Positions 57,998 through 64,000 of a DNA stretch of 64,000 bases are shown here, piece by piece. Within the stretch, counting starts at the first letter, position 1. Each line of letters begins with the position of its first letter. A model generated the notes under the pieces. That model made no database searches, was not told where the DNA came from, and saw only the letters and a list, made by a program, of their open reading frames with translations. The DNA is from Amyelois transitella (taxonomy: Eukaryota; Arthropoda; Insecta; Lepidoptera; Pyralidae): positions 4,675,001 to 4,739,000 of the forward strand of contig NC_083516.1 of assembly GCF_032362555.1 (NCBI RefSeq), in the 5' to 3' direction. A program made the translations under genes and the position numbers.

Positions 57998-60882
57998 TTG
58001 TTATCTAAAGACATATGACTATAATGTTGAATAGACGAAGTTTATCCCCAAATTTTGATGTAACTGCCCATAAAGTAGCAGGATTTAAAACCTACTTATG
58101 TGCCTAACAAAAATTTGATTGAGCTTTGTTGAAAATGAATGGGAATTTCATTCATTCAATCAATTTATTCTCTATGAGATTGTAATATAGTAACGAAATT
58201 ATGTGAACAAGTCAGAAAAAAACTATCATGGACGCCATTATCTCTCTACAAGTTATAAATAAGAAATGCGTAAATTTTACTTCTTGGAGAATATGTATTC
58301 TTCTATGACTATTTTTTTTTATGTCAAGATATATTTTACTATGAGTAGGTAACTGGCGAAGTCTTATAAGAATGAAGAATGTTACGTGGCCCGACGCGGT
58401 CTTGACCGGTTTTTTTGTAACTGTTCAGTCAAGATCAATAGTTTTTTATGTGGAGCTGAGGGTCTGAAGCTGGACAATGGCACCGATTAGAGACGGCTGG
58501 GTGACGCAACGGCACGCGGAACGCTGACAATCGATTGCAACAGAATTTCAATAATGTGTAAAAAAGGTTCTTCCAAGATGTTAAAAATAAATAACAAAAT
58601 AACGACAAATGAATAAGGATACTATGAATACCTTGCACGCGTATAAATTAGTATTATTAGTAACGATGCAATAATATAATCTGCATAAAAACTGCAGTTA
58701 GTCCCATTGAATTGTAAATCGGTCTATCATTCCACTTACATATCTCATCACATTATTTATTTAAAATTTATGCTCTTAAAATATACAACAGGTGGACTTA
58801 ATGCCTTAGACAAATTATCATATTATTATTTAAATGCATTAAAATGTTCAAATAGCAAACTTATTCATGCAGTTCAGTAAAGGTGCTAAATATATATAAA
58901 TTATGTCGGAAGGAACGGAATATAGGTGACATGAAATGGTATATCATCAATTTTGTTGATCAGAAAGTTAATTAGGCGTGAAATGATGACAGCCGGGAAC
59001 CTTCCCGTCGGAATTTAGGTCAATTTCCAAGGGATCCCCGTCCCTTCCTTGTTCTATTTGTATCTTATACATACAAACACAACATAATAAATGTAAACAA
59101 AAATTACGGTAAACTGTGTGTATAAAGTGGTTGGTATGGTTTAACTATGAAGAAGTAACAAAAAAAACCAAACAAACTTTCTTTCATATTTATGTTTGGG
59201 AAGATTCTATTAATTTTAGAGCTATTTTTGTCGTAATTATTTCTCAAGGCTACTACGAATTCATAAGAATTGCAAAAATATTTGTATTTAAAATTTATGC
59301 AGATCACGTTATCACGTTTTGGTCGAGGATTGGATGGATCCCTACATGGATCCTTTTGTTCTATTTTAAATATTATTAAAAATAAATGAATTGTAGGTTT
59401 ATCTGTCTGTAATGAAAATATAGCAATGATTATTTTCAGAGAAGTGAAGACTGATGTATCACCTGGTAGATATTAATGATAGTGCTTTGTTAGGTTCCCC
59501 TGCAAAGGTTTCAGAGATCAGACGGGTGTCGCTTTGTGTACCTGACTTACTCCTTTTTTAAATATGGCATTAGACATTTGTCTTCCATCTCACCTGATGG
59601 TACCTAAGTGACGATGAAGACGAATTTGTTACATGCCTATCTTAAAGATACCCATTTATTCTACTTTTGAATGTTCGCGGACGGTACTTGTCTGGGAATA
59701 TAGAGTCACGTTCGCAGTCAGTTCATACCACACCTTTACTACTCGAACTAAAAAAGCACTATCGAAGTGTTATGTTCGACTATTAGGTATTTTAACGACA
59801 GAAGACACAAAACTCAATGCTGTGGTCATAGGCGGACCCGGGGTTCCCTCTTGAGAGGATGGAATCGCAGGGGACGAATGTCGGGATGATGTTAATGCTG
59901 TTGACCTCACAGGTAGTAACGACCGATCCATCATGAGATGTCTTCGAGATCTCCGTTGTTTACTAGGTGTGAGTTGCTACAATAACAAATCGAGGAAGAT
60001 TTCTCATGTTTGATTTGTATCTTTGTTTACCTGGCTCTGTTGTCGTTCAGTGACAAGGGCAAGAAGATCAACTACCTATGATTTTGAACAAAACTAACAT
60101 TACGTTTCCAATTTTGTATTTGCTGAAAGCAAAAAAATAGCTGAAATTGTGTAATTGAAGTTTCTAGAATAAAATGCAGATTTTCAAATTTCTATAACAG
60201 TTGGCCCCGAGATGAGAAGTAATAAAAATACTTTGTTATCATATTTACAAGATCACAAAAGCTAAGCCTAACAACAAATCAAAGACGGGACAAAATGGTT
60301 GTATGTTTGATTACTAAGGGGCTTCGTATTCCTCTTTTAGGCGAAAGGTTAGCAACTTGTCAAAACGACTACCAGTATTTTTGAATCTTAATTCCACCAT
60401 CAAACCATCCACCGAAATGTGTCCGAGACTTAGGGCTATTAACCCGTTAGAGAATAAAGATGTAGGTAGAAAGCATAAGACATATATTTTGGTTATTTTA
60501 TCACTCGTGGACGCCCGCGGCTCCAGGTATACATATAGTGTGGGAAGGGGAATTAACGGGATTTTTTGCTAATAAATAAATAAATCCTGTCTTTATATAA
60601 TAAATTCGGCACCCCTATTCTAAATAAGGAATCTACATACCAAATTACAAGTCGCTAGACGCAGCGGTTTGGGCTGTGCGTTGTCAGCCAGTCAATCACT
60701 CGGCTAATAATTTATATATAATGATTATATAGATTTTGATTTTCGCACCTATTTTGGGCATAGGTTAATCGCAGCGCACGCTGAAGCATCTTTGTTTGTT
60801 CCGTGTCGTCGGCTCGCGTACACAGATAACTCCATATTGTTCGCTGTGTCAATAACGGTAGAACGGCGCCGTGCGTAGAGTA

Positions 60883-60960
60883 GCTACGACTTTTACACGA
60901 GAACGCTACGATTTGGCTACGAGATTTTAATCGTAGCACTCGTAGCAAGGTCTTCGTAGC
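60883..60960. repeat. Symmetrical cluster of three GCTACGA and three TCGTAGC motifs
   Basis: GCTACGA occurs at 60883, 60905 and 60916. Its reverse complement TCGTAGC occurs at 60931, 60940 and 60954. The innermost pair can form a short hairpin. It lies about 770 bases upstream of the candidate first exon at 61727. Confidence 0.7.
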
Positions 60961-61726
60961 AAATTTTATTTTTCAATGAACTTATTATTTTATTTATTTC
61001 GAGTATGTGGTATATAGGTTGATTTGCGGTTGCACAAATCAGTAGATTACGTAACGTTATTGTTAGGTACCTACATTATTGATTCTTATTATATAAGTAT
61101 TTAATAAAAAAATAAAATTGTTTCTTTTAATTCGAAAGGTTTTTATCACTTATTTATGATGTATTATTATAATAATAATAATAGTTGTGTTGTCTTTTTA
61201 ATAAAATAAAATAAAAATCCGTATTGTTATAAAAGCATAAAATTTTAGTTTGTTAATTCAGTTATTATACTTACTTTTATTTTCCAGAATATTATCTAAT
61301 ATTTTTTGTCTTGTCATATATCCAGGACTCCTTAAGTTTTCTATTTAAATATTATTTTTTTATTTCATGAACTAAGCAACAGCTACTCCGTGGTTTTCTC
61401 TGTGCATCTACCTAACACGAACTATAATTTCGGTTAGCGCTCAGTTTACATCATTTACACATCGGTAACGATACGAGGCACATTCGGTCGACTTTCTTCT
61501 AATAGAAGCGTATCAATCACTACTTATTTGCAGAGATGTAGCCGTTTTATCTGTCTAACCGACCAGAGCGGTAATATCTTATCGGTTTAATGTAATCTGT
61601 AAGCTTAATTGTTTTACTTTTAGCAAAGTTAGTTGTGTAATTTTTTAATATATCTATGTAGCAAAGTTATATGTTGTTGAGGTTTGCTTGTAAGTTTGCA
61701 CAAATTCAGCATAGTAAAACGATAAA

Positions 61727-61781
61727 ATGGGTCATCTCATGCGCAGCGCGCTCGTCATCGGCCTCGGAAAAGACGACGATG
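61727..61781 (+). CDS. Candidate first coding exon of a gene extending rightward
   Basis: The ATG at 61727 has a purine-rich context (AAAATGG) and opens MGHLMRSALVIGLGKDDD, then a strong donor GGTGAGTAA (GT at 61782). The 55 bases are GC-rich compared with the AT-rich flanks and end in phase 1. I do not recognise the product. A possible 3' splice site lies at about 62160, but its frame closes after 15 codons (DCLSESPLSRIFLYL), so the real second exon is probably beyond the window or further in the intron. It could also be a chance exon. Confidence 0.4.
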
Positions 61782-63039
61782 GTGAGTAAATATTTCTATT
61801 TATGATTATATCTTTACTATCGTGCGATTAACGAGTTAACTGCGAGGACTAAAGTCAAGACATAAATGAGAAAAAAGTATTATACCAATGTGTAGAGTTT
61901 ATTATTGCACTATCAAGGCACTCCGTGCCGACCGAGAGACCGTTATCGCTGTGTGAGTAAAAGTTTGACTTATAAAAAACGGCGAGATCACTAATTAACA
62001 TAAACATCTTGAATCATGAAGGGACGTGGATGTCACTTCTTTTCTGTCGCTTCATTCTAAAAATAGTGAACTTACGGGGTCGCTTATATAAGGCAGATGT
62101 AAGAGTTAGATTTGAACGCAGCATTTCTGATGACCTCCCGCCGTCTCTTTTTATTTGCAGATTGTCTGTCAGAATCGCCGTTATCACGGATTTTTTTATA
62201 TTTATGAATGTTTTGTAATAAAAAGTACTTCGCGAAGACTTCGTGGCAAAAAATTGCGTTGTGAGCCGATTTTTTTTTTAATAGGTATAACTGACAATAA
62301 AGTTGAAATTTATAGCTACCTATTTAATTGTATTAAATATTTTAAATTACTAAGATATTCTAGACGAAGATATGAGATACGTATTCTTATTGATTTATTA
62401 TGGGAATTGTAAAATATTGTGTCGATGTTAAAGTTTACTCTGCTTTGCATTCCCCATTTTCTCTTGTTTTATTGTTTTGAAAAATTAGACATATGCAATT
62501 TTTTACTCTTAATTATAGGGTGAAAGAACGTAACTACGAAGGGTTGTTCGTTTAAATCTAAAGACGAGACCTAGCATATTAAGTTACATAGATGAATAAA
62601 AATATTAAAATATCAATCTTATGCAATCACTTCAAATCTTGACGGAACAGTAGGTAGGCGTTAAAATTGTAATTCAGAGTCAATTTAGATAACTATAGCT
62701 ATTAACCTGTTTTTCTCGGAACCTTTAAACATTTACATAGTTAACAATTAATTGTCATATTTTATTGTATAAATTTTATTATAGTGAAATAATCTTGATA
62801 CCTATAAATTATACGATAAAGCAATCATTAAACAAATACGAAAATCTCCATTGTTCTGTAGATTGACATTTCGACGTACTCACGTTTAGGTAAATAATAT
62901 GATAACAAATTTCTGAATAATACTATTTCAGGGGAACGTTATATGTCATAAACAGCTAAGTTATCAAAAGAAGTATTCTATATAAATTTAAATTCAATAT
63001 CGTGGAAATATTGCCTCGTCACTGCTTAACTTTTATATA

Positions 63040-63156
63040 CACACATACATATATCACGTCTTTATTTTTAAGGGGTTAACAGAGCCCACGTGTAGCTGGA
63101 CAGTTTATTTAATGAGATTTAGAGATGCTGACAGGTCGCAAGCCTTATCGAGTTTA
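63040..63156 (-). repeat. 262-bp retroposon family, partial reverse copy
   Basis: Tail-side blocks ATATATCACGTCTTTAT and GGTTAACAGAGCCCACG, then GAGATGCTGACAGGTCGCAAG. Strongly diverged. Confidence 0.5.
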
Positions 63157-63629
63157 TATATACCTTTCCCCTGATTGAATTTACCACTCTATGTGCTGTT
63201 TCTTTCCCGTTTTTTCTAAACCTAATAATATAAACATTTTATCATCTTAATTACAAAAGGTCCGACTAATGGGGCTGAACTCAATTCCACGCATATGAAA
63301 TCACAAGCTACAGTAGTTGCTTTTAATAAATGACAATATTGTTGTGTCACTTAAGTAATAAACACACATACATCAATATTACTAAATGCAGATAAATTTA
63401 CCTTGTTTATCGTGTAACACATAGTGTGTAATTAACATAGCATGTTAAAACTACATACTTATGTATATTATAATAAAATTCTTAAACAGGTATTTAGTAC
63501 AATAATTATATAAGTACTTATGTATTAGATAATTAGAAATTTATCGAACAAATTTCAAAAAAATTCTTGCTATATTTACGATATAAATTTAACCATGAAG
63601 ATTTGGCTTAAATATTTTCTACAATTTCA

Positions 63630-63885
63630 AATACTAGCTTTCACTCGCAGTTTTACCCGCGTCAATTTAGCGCCACCTACAAAAGAGTACAGGCTTTTCG
63701 CAAATCCCACGGGAACTATAGTTTTTTATACTAGAATTAAAGGTACTCTATATCTTTGTCCAGACTTTATTATACATATTATTATGCGAAATTTCAAGAA
63801 GATTGGTTCAGTTAAAAACGTGTGAAGAGGTAGGTAACAGCCAACAAACAAATTCACTTTCGCATTTACGTATTAGTCGGGATGT
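63630..63885 (+). repeat. ACTAGC-family repeat, longest copy
   Basis: Starts ATACTAGCTTTCACTCGCAG, continues with CAAATCCCACGGGAAC, GAAATTTCAAGAAGATTGG and TTCAGTTAAAAACGTG, and ends TTTCGCATTTACGTATTAGT. This layout is common in lepidopteran genomes and resembles the 3' part of RTE-type LINEs, from memory. Related fragments lie at 17364, 36105-36210, 36325-36363 and 57440-57540. No intact reading frame for a reverse transcriptase. Confidence 0.6.
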
Positions 63886-64000
63886 AAAACATTTGATTTA
63901 GAGAATTTGATAAAATTTGTATTCAATTCATTCCTCGTTCTTTTTTTTATTTGCCCGATGAAGTTTTGTATTTTTAAGTTACCTTCTTGGGAAGCCTTGG

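Larger units (their letters stand above)
56172..61726. other. Intergenic region right of CINP
   Basis: No recognised gene. Holds 262-bp repeat copies at 56270-56452 (+, with an internal deletion), 56638-56729 (+), 57328-57438 (-) and about 60325-60475 (+, decayed). Also present are an ACTAGC-family-type fragment (about 57440-57540), a palindromic element (57830-57997), a reverse CTCTCTGGAGAG-family fragment (about 59495-59600) and a GCTACGA/TCGTAGC cluster (60883-60960). The ORF at 59633-59854 matches nothing I know. Confidence 0.5.
61782..64000. other. Right-end non-coding stretch, possible intron
   Basis: AT-rich, with no convincing exon. Contains a reverse 3' copy of the 262-bp repeat (about 63040-63156) and a long ACTAGC-family repeat at 63630-63885. 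If the exon at 61727-61781 is real, this is its first intron. Confidence 0.4.

Noticed and set aside
59633-59854. 73-codon frame right of CINP
   Set aside because: No recognisable product; it follows a decayed repeat and lacks splice or promoter context.
62160-62210. Second exon joined to 61781 giving a 33-residue protein
   Set aside because: The acceptor and phase are possible, but the frame ends at once and the peptide is not convincing.

Overview
The window looks like a piece of a lepidopteran, probably noctuoid moth, nuclear genome. The evidence is an AT-rich sequence, insect-style split genes with short GT-AG introns, arthropod versions of conserved eukaryotic proteins, and interspersed repeats with TATG-type tails of a kind I associate with noctuid moths. 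The species assignment is recalled, not tested. I see no prokaryotic genes, no CRISPR array and no intact transposase or reverse transcriptase gene.

Layout. 1-19.5 kb is gene-poor: repeat fragments, nested short retroposons, palindromes and one tRNA-Gln(CTG) at its right edge. 20.2-22.4 kb holds IFT22 (Rab-like ciliary GTPase, + strand, 4 coding exons), with a near-consensus RFX X-box upstream. It converges on a single-coding-exon ZC3H4/su(s)-type triple CCCH zinc-finger gene (23.2-26.9 kb, - strand). A 4.3 kb divergent intergenic region then leads into UBE4A (31.2-42.4 kb, + strand, 16 coding exons, ends in a U-box). Next is a FAM117/GLCCI1-type gene (44.2-48.4 kb, + strand, 7 coding exons plus a possible cassette exon). 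After a 4.6 kb gap without a recognised gene come RPB4 (POLR2D, 53.0-53.7 kb, - strand) and, divergently, CINP (54.5-56.2 kb, + strand). The last 8 kb is repeats, a 168-bp palindromic element, a symmetrical motif cluster and a plausible orphan first coding exon at 61.7 kb.

The genes do not form one pathway. RPB4 and ZC3H4 both act on RNA polymerase II transcription, UBE4A on ubiquitin chains, IFT22 on cilia, and CINP on replication and checkpoint control. All exon coordinates were derived by hand from splice signals, reading frame and remembered family sequences; the coding phases close exactly in all five spliced models.

I did not find a clear new multi-gene system. The observations most worth checking are: inverted repeat copies of about 225 bp flanking the U-box exon of UBE4A; an RPB4 intron that is a multiple of three and open in frame; nine D-x-D-x-R motifs in the ZC3H4-like protein; three TQT (LC8-type) motifs in the FAM117 protein; and a 262-bp short retroposon family whose target-site duplications can be read directly.
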